A stretch of DNA of 64,000 nt from Bosea sp. (in: a-proteobacteria). Lineage in GTDB: Bacteria; Pseudomonadota; Alphaproteobacteria; Rhizobiales; Beijerinckiaceae. The position numbers and the translations under genes are program-made. Positions 25,043-33,849 of the stretch are shown here, piece by piece. The DNA lies in NCBI RefSeq assembly GCF_023953965.1, contig NZ_JAMLIX010000001.1, positions 1,736,501-1,800,500 on the forward strand, written 5' to 3'. The notes under the pieces are model-generated. The model did no database searches and was not told where the DNA came from. It saw nothing but the letters and a program-made list of their open reading frames with translations. The first letter of the stretch is position 1, and each line of letters starts with the position of its first letter.

Positions 25043-26506
25043 TTACCGCGCGCCGCGCGCCAGGAGCACCGCCGGCACGGTCTGCAGCAGCACGTAAAGG
25101 TCCAGCCAGAACGACCAGTTGTGGATGTAGAAGCTGTCCTGCCGCTTCTGGACCGCGAGGTCGCCGTCGCTGCGCTCGCTCACCTGCCACAGGCCGGTCA
25201 GCCCCGGCGGCACGCTGGTCCGCAGCACCTGGAACGCCGGATCGAAGCGCTGGTTGTGATAAGCCGGGAACGGGCGCGGTCCGACGATGCTCATCTCGCC
25301 GCGCAGCACGTTCCAGAGTTGCGGCAGCTCGTCGTGGCTGGACCGGCGGATGAACCGGCCGATGCGCGGCAGGATCCGCGGGTCGTTCCCCAGCTTGAAG
25401 AAGCGCTCCCATTCCTGGCGCGCGGCCGGATCGGCATCGAGATGCGCCGTCAGGCGGGCTTCGGCATCGGCATACATGCTGCGCAGCTTGTAGACCTTGA
25501 AGATGCGGCCGTTTCGACCGATCCGGGGCTGGGCGTAGAAGGCGGGGCCGGGATCGGCCGCCTTCACGGCCAAGGCGAGCATGACGATCGCGGGGGCGGC
25601 CAGAACGGCGAGCGGGATCGCCAAAACGAGGTCCATCAGCCGCTTCAGGCGCAGATTGCGGGGGCTGTGAATCGCGCTGTGCCGCTCGAAGCCGAGCAAT
25701 CCGCCGATGACGCGCATCCGCGGAGTCAGGAGCTGGAGGGCCGACGCATCGTGAACCATGACGATCTTGCGCACCGGCAAACGTTCCAGCCAGCTTTCCT
25801 TGTCCGCGGGCAGATCGCCCGACGCGCATAGCGCGACCTCGACCCGCTGCGCGATGATGCCCGCTTGCCCGCAGGGGATGACCGGAAGCCCGGCCTCGGC
25901 AAGCGGCCGGGCGTCGTCGTCCGCGAGAATGGCGACCGGCCTCAGGCCGAGCTCCGGCCGCAGCGCCAGATGACGTGCGAGGGCCGCGCAGGTGGGGCTC
26001 GTTCCATAGAGGACCGCCGGGGCGGCCCAGAATCCGCGCCGGAGCAGCCCGCTGCGGACCAGCGCCTCGACATAGTAGCCGAGCGCGACCATCAGCACCG
26101 CCCCGATGGCGACGATGCCGGTCAATGCGCCCGGCCGCTTACCGATCACCGCCCAGGCGATGACGATCATCGCGGCGATGAGATTGCCGAGCGTGCGCCG
26201 GCGCAACCGGTCGACGGGCTCCGCGCGTTCCGAGCCATAAAGGCCGAAGCCGGCCAGCGCCCCGCACAAGGCGAGGATCCAGACCGGCATCAGTTCCGGT
26301 ATTCCGGGCTCGGCGCCGGGCGCCGCGATGCGGGCGCTGAGCTGCAGGATGGCGACCACGATCGTCAGGGTCGCGAGATCGCCGACCAGCAACGCTGCGG
26401 CGACGAGCAGCCGCCGTGTCGCCGGCGCGACCCCGGAGCCCAGCTGATATTGCGGCGCCGGCATGACGATCGCAGGCGCGACGGCAGTCGTGACGACATC
26501 CGGCAT
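25043..26506 (-). CDS. polyprenyl-phosphate sugar phosphotransferase (WbaP/ExoY type)
   Basis: This 487-residue membrane enzyme starts repeat-unit synthesis by moving a sugar-1-phosphate from a nucleotide sugar to undecaprenyl phosphate. The N-terminal half has four or five helices (about 30-160) and a Rossmann-like cytoplasmic part. The C-terminal catalytic domain (about 280-487) begins with the helix KRLMDLVLAIPLAVL. It carries the family motifs KVYKLRSM, GRFIRRSSHDELPQLWNVLRG, MSIVGPRP and PGLTGLWQVSERSD. It is transcribed ahead of the Wzc-like gene. The donor sugar cannot be told from sequence; glucose or galactose is usual for the family. Confidence 0.9.
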   Translation of the reverse strand: MPDVVTTAVAPAIVMPAPQYQLGSGVAPATRRLLVAAALLVGDLATLTIVVAILQLSARIAAPGAEPGIPELMPVWILALCGALAGFGLYGSERAEPVDRLRRRTLGNLIAAMIVIAWAVIGKRPGALTGIVAIGAVLMVALGYYVEALVRSGLLRRGFWAAPAVLYGTSPTCAALARHLALRPELGLRPVAILADDDARPLAEAGLPVIPCGQAGIIAQRVEVALCASGDLPADKESWLERLPVRKIVMVHDASALQLLTPRMRVIGGLLGFERHSAIHSPRNLRLKRLMDLVLAIPLAVLAAPAIVMLALAVKAADPGPAFYAQPRIGRNGRIFKVYKLRSMYADAEARLTAHLDADPAARQEWERFFKLGNDPRILPRIGRFIRRSSHDELPQLWNVLRGEMSIVGPRPFPAYHNQRFDPAFQVLRTSVPPGLTGLWQVSERSDGDLAVQKRQDSFYIHNWSFWLDLYVLLQTVPAVLLARGAR

Positions 26507-26564
26507 GGCAGCCTCCAGGCTTGGTCCGCATGGTGAGGAGAAGCGCGTCGGGCGCGATATCCGG

Positions 26565-27575
26565 TTATTGTGCCGCGATCATCGGCTCTGTCCGGGGCAT
26601 GTCGTGCCCGCGGTCGCCGGCCTTCACCTCGCTCTCGATCCAGCGATAGGTCGGCACCAGCCCCTGGCGCAGATGGATCTGCGGCTCCCAGCCGAGCACC
26701 TCGCGCAGGCGGGTGTTGTCGCTGTTGCGGCCGCGGACGCCTTGCGGGCGATCGGTGTTGAAGCGCTTGTGGATCGTCTTGCCGGAGATCCCGGCGACGA
26801 TGTCGACGAGCCCGCTGACGTCGACCAGCTCGTCGGTGCCGAGATTGAGCGGTCCGGAGTAATCCGATCGCATGATGCGGTAGATGCCCTCGACGCAATC
26901 GTCGATATACATGAAGGAGCGGGTCTGCTTGCCGTCGCCCCAGACCTCGATCGTGTCGCCGGAGGCCGCATGCGCGATCTTGCGGCAGATCGCGGCGGGC
27001 GCCTTCTCCTTGCCGCCGTCATAGGTGCCGAGCGGCCCGTAGACGTTGTGGAAGCGGACGAGCCGGGTCTGGAAGCCGTAATCCTCGGTGAAGTACTGGC
27101 ACAGCTTCTCGGTATAGAGCTTCTCCAGCCCGTAGCCGGGCTCGGGATCGGCCGGGAACGCATCCTCTTCCTTCAGGGGCACGACCGAGGGCACATCCTG
27201 GAGGTGCTGCGGATAGACGCAAGCCGAGGAGGAGAACAGGAAGCGCGCGACCCTGGCCTCATGCGCCGCCTTGAGCATCTGGGCACTGATCATGGTGTTG
27301 TTGTAGGTGATGGAGGCGTGCGCTCCGGAGATGTAGCCGATGCCGCCCATATCGGCGGCGAGGTTGTAGACCTCATCCATGCCGTCGACGGCTTCGCGGC
27401 AATTCCCGATCTCGCGCAGATCGAGGATCTGGAATTCATCCGCCGAACTGGCTTCGTAGTCGGGCGCCTTGATGTCGACGCCCCTGACCCGATAGCCCTT
27501 ACCCTTCAGGTAATTGACGAGATGGAAGCCGATGAAGCCGCCGGCGCCGGTAACCAATACAGATTTTCTTGACAT
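26565..27575 (-). CDS. GDP-mannose 3,5-epimerase-like SDR
   Basis: This 336-residue extended short-chain dehydrogenase has TGAGGFIG at the N-terminus, the catalytic SSSACVYP segment and Y-x3-K in GYGLEKLYTEK. Features shared with plant GDP-mannose 3,5-epimerase include MGGIGYISG, YNNTMIS, EKAPAAICRKIA, WGDGKQTRSF and GVRGRNSDN. The family converts GDP-mannose to GDP-L-galactose (and GDP-L-gulose). Two ManC-type genes in the same island would provide GDP-mannose. ATG 27575 has GGAG at good spacing. The AT-rich 93 bases before it probably hold a promoter. Confidence 0.85.
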   Translation of the reverse strand: MSRKSVLVTGAGGFIGFHLVNYLKGKGYRVRGVDIKAPDYEASSADEFQILDLREIGNCREAVDGMDEVYNLAADMGGIGYISGAHASITYNNTMISAQMLKAAHEARVARFLFSSSACVYPQHLQDVPSVVPLKEEDAFPADPEPGYGLEKLYTEKLCQYFTEDYGFQTRLVRFHNVYGPLGTYDGGKEKAPAAICRKIAHAASGDTIEVWGDGKQTRSFMYIDDCVEGIYRIMRSDYSGPLNLGTDELVDVSGLVDIVAGISGKTIHKRFNTDRPQGVRGRNSDNTRLREVLGWEPQIHLRQGLVPTYRWIESEVKAGDRGHDMPRTEPMIAAQ

Positions 27576-27668
27576 TTCATCGCTCCATCGAAAATCGAGC
27601 TTCAATGTTGGCGAATTTTTTCTTTCATAAGCAGTGGTAAATTCGAATCATAACTCTATTGAGGTAGT

Positions 27669-28463
27669 TTATAGCTTTTGAATGTTTGGAGAGGCGTTCT
27701 TCCGGCGGAGCAATTGCAGGCCGGCGCCGATCATGAACTGCGGGACGATCCTGCCGTAGCGGCGCCAGAGGCGTCGCGGCTCGGACAGCAGCCTGAACAG
27801 CCATTCGAGCCCGTTGCGCTGCATCCAGAGCGGCGCCTGGCGCTTCGTGCCGGCCAGGAAGTCGAAAGCGGCGCCGACGCCGATCATGACGGGCGCATCG
27901 ATCCGCCCGAGATGGTCCGCCATCCAGTATTCCTGCTTCGGCGTGCTGAGCCCGATCCAGACGATGTCGGGGCGGGCCTGGTTGATCATGCGCACCGTCG
28001 CCTCGTCCTCGTCCTCCGTGGCTGCCCGGAACGGCGGCGAGAAGGTGCCCGCGACGGCAAGACCCGGAAAACGCCCGGCGAGGCGGTCGCGAAGCCGGTC
28101 GGCAAGGCCCGGAGCACCGCCGTAGTAGTACTGGCGATAGCCTTTCTGCGCGGACAGCGCGGAGAGCGCCAGCATCAGGTCGGGGCCGTAGACCCGCTCC
28201 GTATGGCGATGGCCGAGCTTTCTGGCCATCCATACCAGCGGCATCCCGTCCGGCGTGACGAGGCCGGCGCGCTCGTGGATCGCCATGAGCGCCGGGTCCG
28301 ACTGGCTCTCGATCACGCCGTGGACGCCGGTGATGCAGACGAAATGCCGCGCCCGCCGGTCGATCCAGTCCTCGACCGCCCGTAGAGCGTCCGCCATCGT
28401 GATGGCGCTGACATTGACGCCCATGATGCGGACCCGGGGAGGGGAAGGCCGTGCGGCCATCAT
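27669..28463 (-). CDS. WecG/TagA/CpsF-family glycosyltransferase
   Basis: This 264-residue GT26-type enzyme adds the second or a later sugar to a lipid-linked intermediate on the inner face of the membrane. Family features are VTPDGMPLVW near residue 70, GGAPG, RPDIVWIGLSTPKQEYWMA and VGAAFDFLAGTKRQAPLWMQRNGLEWLFRL. The ATG overlaps the stop of the UDP-xylose synthase-like gene (ATGA), so the pair is translationally coupled. It may act on UDP-xylose or another donor; this is not readable from sequence. The start codon is doubled (MM), and the first ATG was used. Confidence 0.9.
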   Translation of the reverse strand: MMAARPSPPRVRIMGVNVSAITMADALRAVEDWIDRRARHFVCITGVHGVIESQSDPALMAIHERAGLVTPDGMPLVWMARKLGHRHTERVYGPDLMLALSALSAQKGYRQYYYGGAPGLADRLRDRLAGRFPGLAVAGTFSPPFRAATEDEDEATVRMINQARPDIVWIGLSTPKQEYWMADHLGRIDAPVMIGVGAAFDFLAGTKRQAPLWMQRNGLEWLFRLLSEPRRLWRRYGRIVPQFMIGAGLQLLRRKNASPNIQKL

Positions 28464-29443
28464 CCGGCCCTCGCGACATCCATACGCCGCACCGGGTCGC
28501 GCGAGCGCGACAGCCAGTCCTCGAAATAGGCGATCGTGCGGCGCAAGCCTTCCTGAAGCGGAACCTTGGGGCTCCAGTGCAGCAGCTCCTGCGCCTTGGT
28601 GATATCCGGGCAGCGCTGCCGCGGATCGTCCTGCGGCAGGGGCCTGAAGACGATCTCGGAGCGCGAGCCCGTCATCGCGATGATCAGCTCGGCGATCTCG
28701 GCCATGGTGGTTTCGACGGGGTTGCCGAGATTGACCGCGCCATCGAGCGGCTTCGTCACGTTCATCAGGCGCATCAGACCCTCGACGAGATCGTCGACGA
28801 AGCAGAAGGCGCGCGTCTGCCGCCCGTCTCCATAGAGCGTGATCGGCTCGTTCTTCAGCGCCTGGACGATGAAATTGGAGACGACGCGGCCGTCTTCCGC
28901 ATTCATGCGGGGACCGTAGGTGTTGAAGATGCGGGCGACGCGGATGGCCACGCCATGGCGCCGGTTGTAGTCGTAGAACAGCGTCTCGGCGCAACGCTTG
29001 CCCTCGTCGTAGCAGGCGCGAGGCCCGCTGATGCTGACGAGCCCCCGATAGTCCTCGACCTGCGGATGCACATCGGGGTCGCCATAGATTTCGCTGGTCG
29101 AGGCCTGCAGGATCGGGATGCCGAGGCGCTTGGCCATGCCCAGCATGTTGATCGCGCCGAGCACGCTCGTCTTCGTCGTCTGCACCGGGTCGCGCTGATA
29201 GCGCACCGGCGAGGCCGGGCAGGCGAGATTGTAGATCTCGTCGACCTCCAGATGGAGCGGGAAGGTCACGTCGTGCCTCACCGCTTCGAACAGCGGCTGG
29301 CCGAGAAGCCCGCTCAGGTTTTCGCGGCGCCCCGTATAGTAGTTGTCGACCGCCAGGACCTGGTGGCCTTGAGCGACCAGCCGCTCGCAGAGATGGCAAC
29401 CCAGGAAGCCTGCGCCGCCTGTGACGAGAATGCGTTTCTGCAT
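28460..29443 (-). CDS. UDP-glucuronate decarboxylase (UDP-xylose synthase)
   Basis: This 327-residue SDR enzyme makes UDP-xylose from UDP-glucuronate. It has the NAD motif TGGAGFLG, ASTSEIYGDP, the catalytic Y-x3-K in CYDEGKRCAE, RIFNTYGPRM and the UXS-typical GDGRQTRAFCFVDDLVEG. The CPASPVRYQRDP segment is also characteristic. ATG 29443 was chosen because the Rossmann motif starts six residues later; seven further residues upstream are possible. It implies xylose or a related pentose in the polysaccharide. It is coupled to the downstream WecG-type transferase. Confidence 0.92.
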   Translation of the reverse strand: MQKRILVTGGAGFLGCHLCERLVAQGHQVLAVDNYYTGRRENLSGLLGQPLFEAVRHDVTFPLHLEVDEIYNLACPASPVRYQRDPVQTTKTSVLGAINMLGMAKRLGIPILQASTSEIYGDPDVHPQVEDYRGLVSISGPRACYDEGKRCAETLFYDYNRRHGVAIRVARIFNTYGPRMNAEDGRVVSNFIVQALKNEPITLYGDGRQTRAFCFVDDLVEGLMRLMNVTKPLDGAVNLGNPVETTMAEIAELIIAMTGSRSEIVFRPLPQDDPRQRCPDITKAQELLHWSPKVPLQEGLRRTIAYFEDWLSRSRDPVRRMDVARAG

Positions 29444-29751
29444 GGGTAAGCTCCAACGGGTCACGGGTCATGCGCGACGAGCGGCTCGCAGCTTTGCCGC
29501 AAGATCTCCGTTCTCAAAGGGCGCTTTGGGGGGCCCCGCTTCGGGTGCCGGCGAGAAAGGGCTACTTCCCCGGCGGCCCCGCATCAGGCTTTGCCGCGAT
29601 CGCGGATGTTGCAGCACATATTCGGGTTAATCCTGCCGGGACCTGTGTTGGCCTGAATGGCGACGCGGAAAGCGGGGCTCGTGCTGACATCCTGCCTGCC
29701 GCCCGGCGCTCGATCCCGAGATCCATCCGGGCAGGACGGTTTGGAACGATC
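29444..29751. other. divergent promoter region
   Basis: These roughly 300 bases separate the minus-strand sugar operon from the plus-strand export operon. They should hold promoters in both directions, but no clear -35/-10 pair or operator was recognised. The exact right border is uncertain because the start of the next gene is uncertain. Confidence 0.4.
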
Positions 29752-31077
29752 TTGCCCGCTTCACCCACTCACCGGGGACCGTGCCGCCCCTCTGGACAGC
29801 CGCAGCGCACCGAGGCGCCGCGTCGATGCGGATCCTGGCTTCGCCTCCTGCCGCTTCTGGTCTCGCTGCTGCTTCCCATCGCGGCCGGGGCGGGGGAGCA
29901 GGACATGGCCGAGACGCTCTCGATCGGCGACAAGGTCACGGTTTCGGTCTTCGGGCAGGCGGATCTCTCCGGGGATTTCGTGCTCGACGCGGCCGGCGCG
30001 GTGAACATGCCGCTGGCCGGGCGCATCAGGATCGCGGGGCTGACCGTGCCGGATGCGGAGAGGCGCATCCGCGGCGCGCTGATGGACGGCTATCTCCGCG
30101 ATGCCGTCGTCAGCCTGCGGGTGGCCGAGCTGAAGCCGGTCTACATCATGGGCGAGGTCCGCTCGCCCGGCAGCTACCCCTTCCGGCACGGCCTCAGCGT
30201 GCTCGGAGCCGTGGCGCTCGCCGGAGGATACCGGGTGGGCGATGAATCGCTCTCCGTCCTCAAATCGGAGCTCCTGCTCGCCGAAGAGCGCGAGCGCCTG
30301 CTCGATGCGTCGCTCCAGACCCTCACGGCACGGCGGCTGCGGCTCGAAGCGGAACGCGACGGCTCGAAGCAGCTCGTCCCGCCGGCCTCAGGCGCCGGCA
30401 GCGTCCAGATCCTGGCCGGCGAGCAGGAGATTCTCGACTTCCAGCGGCGCGCGCGCGAGGGCGAGCGCGACCTGCTCAGCCAGCAGGTCGCGCGGCTCCA
30501 ATCCGAGAAAGCGGCCCTGACGGAGCAGGCCGATCTGGCCGAACGCCAGGTCGATCTCACCGGGGAGCAATCGTCCGAATACGGCAAGCTCGCCGCCAGC
30601 GGGCACGGGCTTCGGACCGTGCAGGTCGAGCGCGAGCGCGAATATGCGCGCGCGCGCAGCGACGCCGCCCGCCTCAAGGCGGAGCTCGCCAAGAACGACA
30701 CCACGCTGGGCGAGCTGAGGCTGCGCCTGCAGGAGATCGACACGACCTTCATGCGCCGCGTCGTGCTCGAGCTTCAGGAGACGCGCCAGAAGATCCTGGA
30801 GGTCGAGCGGAGCATGCCGGTGGCGCGGGAAATCGCCGACGGCCGCCGTCGCAGGCTGGCGGCGAACGGGGGAAGCGGAACCGCCGCGGACTGGACCATC
30901 CGGATCATGCGGCAGGCGGGCCTCGCACCGGTGACGATCGAGGCGGCTTTCGAAACCGCGCTGCAACCGGGCGACATCGTGCAGATCACCCCCAGGGGGG
31001 GTGGGGCGGAAAGCAGCGCATCCGCGCAAGCCGATGCGAGCATGCGCCCGCTGGCGGGCCTTGCCAGCCGGGAATGA
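29752..31077 (+). CDS. Wza/ExoF-like polysaccharide export protein
   Basis: This is a periplasmic/outer-membrane auxiliary export protein. The polysaccharide-export domain starts at MAETLSIGDKVTVSVFG. The SLBB-like segment PVYIMGEVRSPGSYPFRHGLSVLGAVALAGGY follows, then a long coiled coil as in ExoF-type proteins, and a second SLBB-like end (LQPGDIVQIT). A hydrophobic signal segment (WLRLLPLLVSLLLPIAAGAG) lies upstream of the first domain, but no ATG is in frame before it; TTG 29752 is used here. ATG 29905 has a good GGAG site but would remove the signal peptide. A sequencing error or non-ATG start is possible. It heads the operon with manC copy 2. Confidence 0.8.
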   Translation: MPASPTHRGPCRPSGQPQRTEAPRRCGSWLRLLPLLVSLLLPIAAGAGEQDMAETLSIGDKVTVSVFGQADLSGDFVLDAAGAVNMPLAGRIRIAGLTVPDAERRIRGALMDGYLRDAVVSLRVAELKPVYIMGEVRSPGSYPFRHGLSVLGAVALAGGYRVGDESLSVLKSELLLAEERERLLDASLQTLTARRLRLEAERDGSKQLVPPASGAGSVQILAGEQEILDFQRRAREGERDLLSQQVARLQSEKAALTEQADLAERQVDLTGEQSSEYGKLAASGHGLRTVQVEREREYARARSDAARLKAELAKNDTTLGELRLRLQEIDTTFMRRVVLELQETRQKILEVERSMPVAREIADGRRRRLAANGGSGTAADWTIRIMRQAGLAPVTIEAAFETALQPGDIVQITPRGGGAESSASAQADASMRPLAGLASRE

Positions 31078-31111
31078 CCCAACACGAGCCATGCGGCGAG
31101 AGGATCACCCC

Positions 31112-32521
31112 ATGCCTTCCAAGATACGCCCGATCATCATGTGCGGGGGAGCGGGAACGAGGCTGTGGCCGACCTCCCGCAATTCCCTGCCGAAGCAGTT
31201 CGCCATGCTCCTCGGCGAGCGATCGACCTTCCAGGACACGGTCCTGCGGCTTCGGCACAGGCTGTTCGAGCGCCCGATCGTCCTGACCAATCGGGACCAC
31301 CGTGTCCTGGCGGAGAGGCAACTCGCGGATATCGGCGCCTGCGCCGATATCGTGCTCGAACCCGAGCGGCGGGATTCCGGTCCGGGCATCCTCGCCGGCT
31401 GCATGGTCGCGGCCAGGCAGGCACCCGACGCCTGCGTTCTCGTGGTCGCCTCCGACCATGTGGTCGAAAACGCGGCGGCGTTCCGGCGTGCCGTCGCCAG
31501 CGGCCTTCCCGCCGCCCGGGCCGGGCGGCTCGTCACATTCGGCGTGACGGCGACCCACGCCTGCACGGAGTATGGCTGGATCGAGCCGGGACTGATGCTC
31601 GAAGGGGATGCGCGGCATGTCGAACGCTTCGCCGAAAAGCCGGACGGGCGGCGCGCCGCGGAATATCTGTTGAACGGCTGGCTCTGGAATTCGGGGAATT
31701 TCCTGTTCGGCGCCGGCACGCTCATCGAGGAGTATCGCAGCTTCGAACCGCAAACCGTGAGAGCGGTCGAGAACGCGCTGGCGAACGCGACGGAGGAAAA
31801 CGGCGCGCTCGCCCTCGCGCTCGCCGATTTCGTCAAGACCGAGAAGCGCTCCATCGATTTTGCCGTGATGGAGCGCACCGAGAGAGCGGCGGTCGTCGAG
31901 ACCGCGTGCGGCTGGTCTGATGTCGGCAACTGGGATGCCTTGTGGGCACTGAGCGATCATGACGGCTCCGGCAATGCCCGCCGCGGCAATGTCGAGCTGT
32001 TCGATGTTCACAACTGCATCGTCTCGACGGATGGCCCGATGACCTCCGTGCTCGGCGTCGAGGATCTCATCGTGATCGCCAGCCGCGATGCGGTGCTGGT
32101 CGCCGATCGCGGCCGGGCGGCCGAGGTCAAGCAGGTCGTCGAGCTGCTGCGCAGCAAGGGTTGCAGCCAGGCCGAGACGCATGCCAGCGTCCATTGCGCC
32201 TGGGGCTCCTACCAGATCGTCGATGCCGGCGAAGGCTTCCAGGTCAAGCGCTTCATCGTCGCGCCCCGGGGGCGGTTGTCCTTGCAGAAGCACCGCTTTC
32301 GCTCCGAGCATTGGGTGGTCGTGCGGGGCGAGGCGATCGTGACCATCGAGGACAGGATCAGCCATTTCGGCGCGAACGAGCACATCTTCATCCCGCTCGA
32401 GACGGCGCATCAGCTCGAGAACGGCGGTGTCGAGCCGCTCGAACTCATCGGCATCCAGAACGGCAGCTATCTCGGCGAGGACGATGCCATCCGCGTCGAT
32501 GAGGCCCGCGGAGGGGTTTGA
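31112..32521 (+). CDS. manC: ManC-type bifunctional enzyme, altered isomerase site (copy 2)
   Basis: This 469-residue protein has the same two-domain layout as copy 1 (15152-16564). Its guanylyltransferase signature is canonical, GGAGTRLWP with R17, and PKQF is present. The isomerase cupin is altered: SLQKHRFRSEHW has H394 but F396 in place of the second metal-binding histidine, and the usual HR before the NPG region reads HQLENGG. It should make GDP-mannose, but phosphomannose isomerase activity is doubtful. Start ATG 31112 follows GAGAGG. It lies 34 bases after the export gene. Confidence 0.9.
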   Translation: MPSKIRPIIMCGGAGTRLWPTSRNSLPKQFAMLLGERSTFQDTVLRLRHRLFERPIVLTNRDHRVLAERQLADIGACADIVLEPERRDSGPGILAGCMVAARQAPDACVLVVASDHVVENAAAFRRAVASGLPAARAGRLVTFGVTATHACTEYGWIEPGLMLEGDARHVERFAEKPDGRRAAEYLLNGWLWNSGNFLFGAGTLIEEYRSFEPQTVRAVENALANATEENGALALALADFVKTEKRSIDFAVMERTERAAVVETACGWSDVGNWDALWALSDHDGSGNARRGNVELFDVHNCIVSTDGPMTSVLGVEDLIVIASRDAVLVADRGRAAEVKQVVELLRSKGCSQAETHASVHCAWGSYQIVDAGEGFQVKRFIVAPRGRLSLQKHRFRSEHWVVVRGEAIVTIEDRISHFGANEHIFIPLETAHQLENGGVEPLELIGIQNGSYLGEDDAIRVDEARGGV

Positions 32522-32598
32522 AGGATCGGGCCGGACCGGCGGGAGGCGGAGAATCGCGGAGCGGGTCGACGGCGGAAGCTCAGGGCCGGCGGAGCGGA

Positions 32599-32934
32599 AT
32601 GGAGGCGTCTTTGGTCGCATTCGAGAAGCCTGAACGGCAAGACCAGGCCGAGGTGTCGCCCCCGACCCTGCCCGCCGTCCGACACGCGGCTTTCGCAAGG
32701 CATTGGCTGGCCGCCGATGAGGGCGGCGCCGAACTCATGACCGCGGCATTCGGCACCGCTGCCCGCCAGGTGCGGCCGCCGCCGGCCGCCAACCGCCGGC
32801 CGCCGCAGCCGATCCATGCCGCCGGCGATACGCCTGGCTTCGCGCTCCGCCTCAAGGCAACCCTGGCTCTGCTCCTGCTGATCCTGGCCATTTTCTTTGC
32901 GGAGCCGGCCGCAAGCCTGATCGGGCGGCTTTAG
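32599..32934 (+). CDS. small protein with C-terminal membrane helix, unknown function
   Basis: This 111-residue protein has no recognised family. The first 80 residues are soluble and rich in Ala, Pro and Arg; the last 30 contain one strong transmembrane helix (TLALLLLILAIFFA), a tail-anchored layout. ATG 32599 has GGAGCGGA close ahead; a TTG-started form from 32518 is also possible. It lies between manC copy 2 and a methyltransferase gene on the same strand. A role in holding part of the polysaccharide or peptide machinery at the membrane is possible but not supported by homology. Confidence 0.5.
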   Translation: MEASLVAFEKPERQDQAEVSPPTLPAVRHAAFARHWLAADEGGAELMTAAFGTAARQVRPPPAANRRPPQPIHAAGDTPGFALRLKATLALLLLILAIFFAEPAASLIGRL

Positions 32935-32982
32935 GGACCGCCCTCCGATCGGATGCGGAGCCGGCGAAGCGGGAGATGGGTC

Positions 32983-33762
32983 ATGGCGAGCCTCTGGTCG
33001 ATTCCGGGACTGAAGCAGGTCCGGCAATCCGACGTCCTGAACGAGCTGTTTCGCATCGGGTACGGGCGGCACTGGGGCTGCTTCGAGACGAAGGCCGAGG
33101 CGGTCGCGTTCCTGGCGGGAAGGCCGCGCGCGGACTATGACGACGATGACATCGTCCAGATCAATCTGGAGGCGTTCAAGACGGTTCAGGCATTCGACTG
33201 GCCGGTCATGTTCTTCATGGAGCGGCTGATCGAAGGGGGCTTCCTCCGGACGGTGACGGATTTCGGCGGCCATGTCGGCGTCAAATACTACGCCTACGGC
33301 GCCTATCTGGCCTATCCCGAAGACCTGATCTGGCAGGTGGTCGACGTGCCGGCGGTTTGCCGCCAGGGGGTTGGCCAGCGACCCGCCTGGGCATCGGCCC
33401 TGAGCTTTCACCGGACGCTCGGCGAGACCGTGCCCTGCGACCTGCTGCTCTGCTCAGGCTCCCTGCAATATGCCGACCTCTCGCTGCCGCAGGTCGTCGC
33501 CGAGCTGGCAGGGTTTCCCCGGTCCGTCATCGTGAACAAGGTCGCGCTCGCCCGGTCCGGCGGCTTCTTCACGCTGGAATCCTTCGGCCGGGGGCGAATG
33601 CCCTATCGTGTCCTCGGCGAGAACGAGCTCGACGATATCCGGGACTCGCTCGGCTACGCCCTGCAGGCGCGCTGGGATATCCCGGACCGGAATTTCGAGG
33701 TTCACAGCCGCGGCGGAGCCCGGCGGGTGAGCATCGTCGGCGAAGCCTGGACGCGGCGATAG
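32983..33762 (+). CDS. TIGR04325-family putative methyltransferase
   Basis: This 259-residue protein matches the TIGR04325 group found in polysaccharide loci. The N-terminal W-G-C-F/Y pattern (GRHWGCFETKAEA) is followed by a Rossmann-like stretch (VTDFGGHVGVKYYAYGAYL) that takes the place of the SAM-binding glycine motif. Further on are CSGSLQYA and the C-terminal barrel. The substrate is not known; O-methylation of a sugar is the usual guess. ATG 32983 follows GGGAGAT. The stop codon TAG is directly followed by AGCATCG, the start sequence of the dispersed repeats. The NRPS genes begin 87 bases later. Confidence 0.75.
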   Translation: MASLWSIPGLKQVRQSDVLNELFRIGYGRHWGCFETKAEAVAFLAGRPRADYDDDDIVQINLEAFKTVQAFDWPVMFFMERLIEGGFLRTVTDFGGHVGVKYYAYGAYLAYPEDLIWQVVDVPAVCRQGVGQRPAWASALSFHRTLGETVPCDLLLCSGSLQYADLSLPQVVAELAGFPRSVIVNKVALARSGGFFTLESFGRGRMPYRVLGENELDDIRDSLGYALQARWDIPDRNFEVHSRGGARRVSIVGEAWTRR

Positions 33763-33849
33763 AGCATCGCCGAAGCCGCTTCATGGGGAGATGGCGTTAC
33801 CCCAACTGCTCCCATTTTGTCCTAGGAGCCGGCAGCATAGCCTTCCTCC

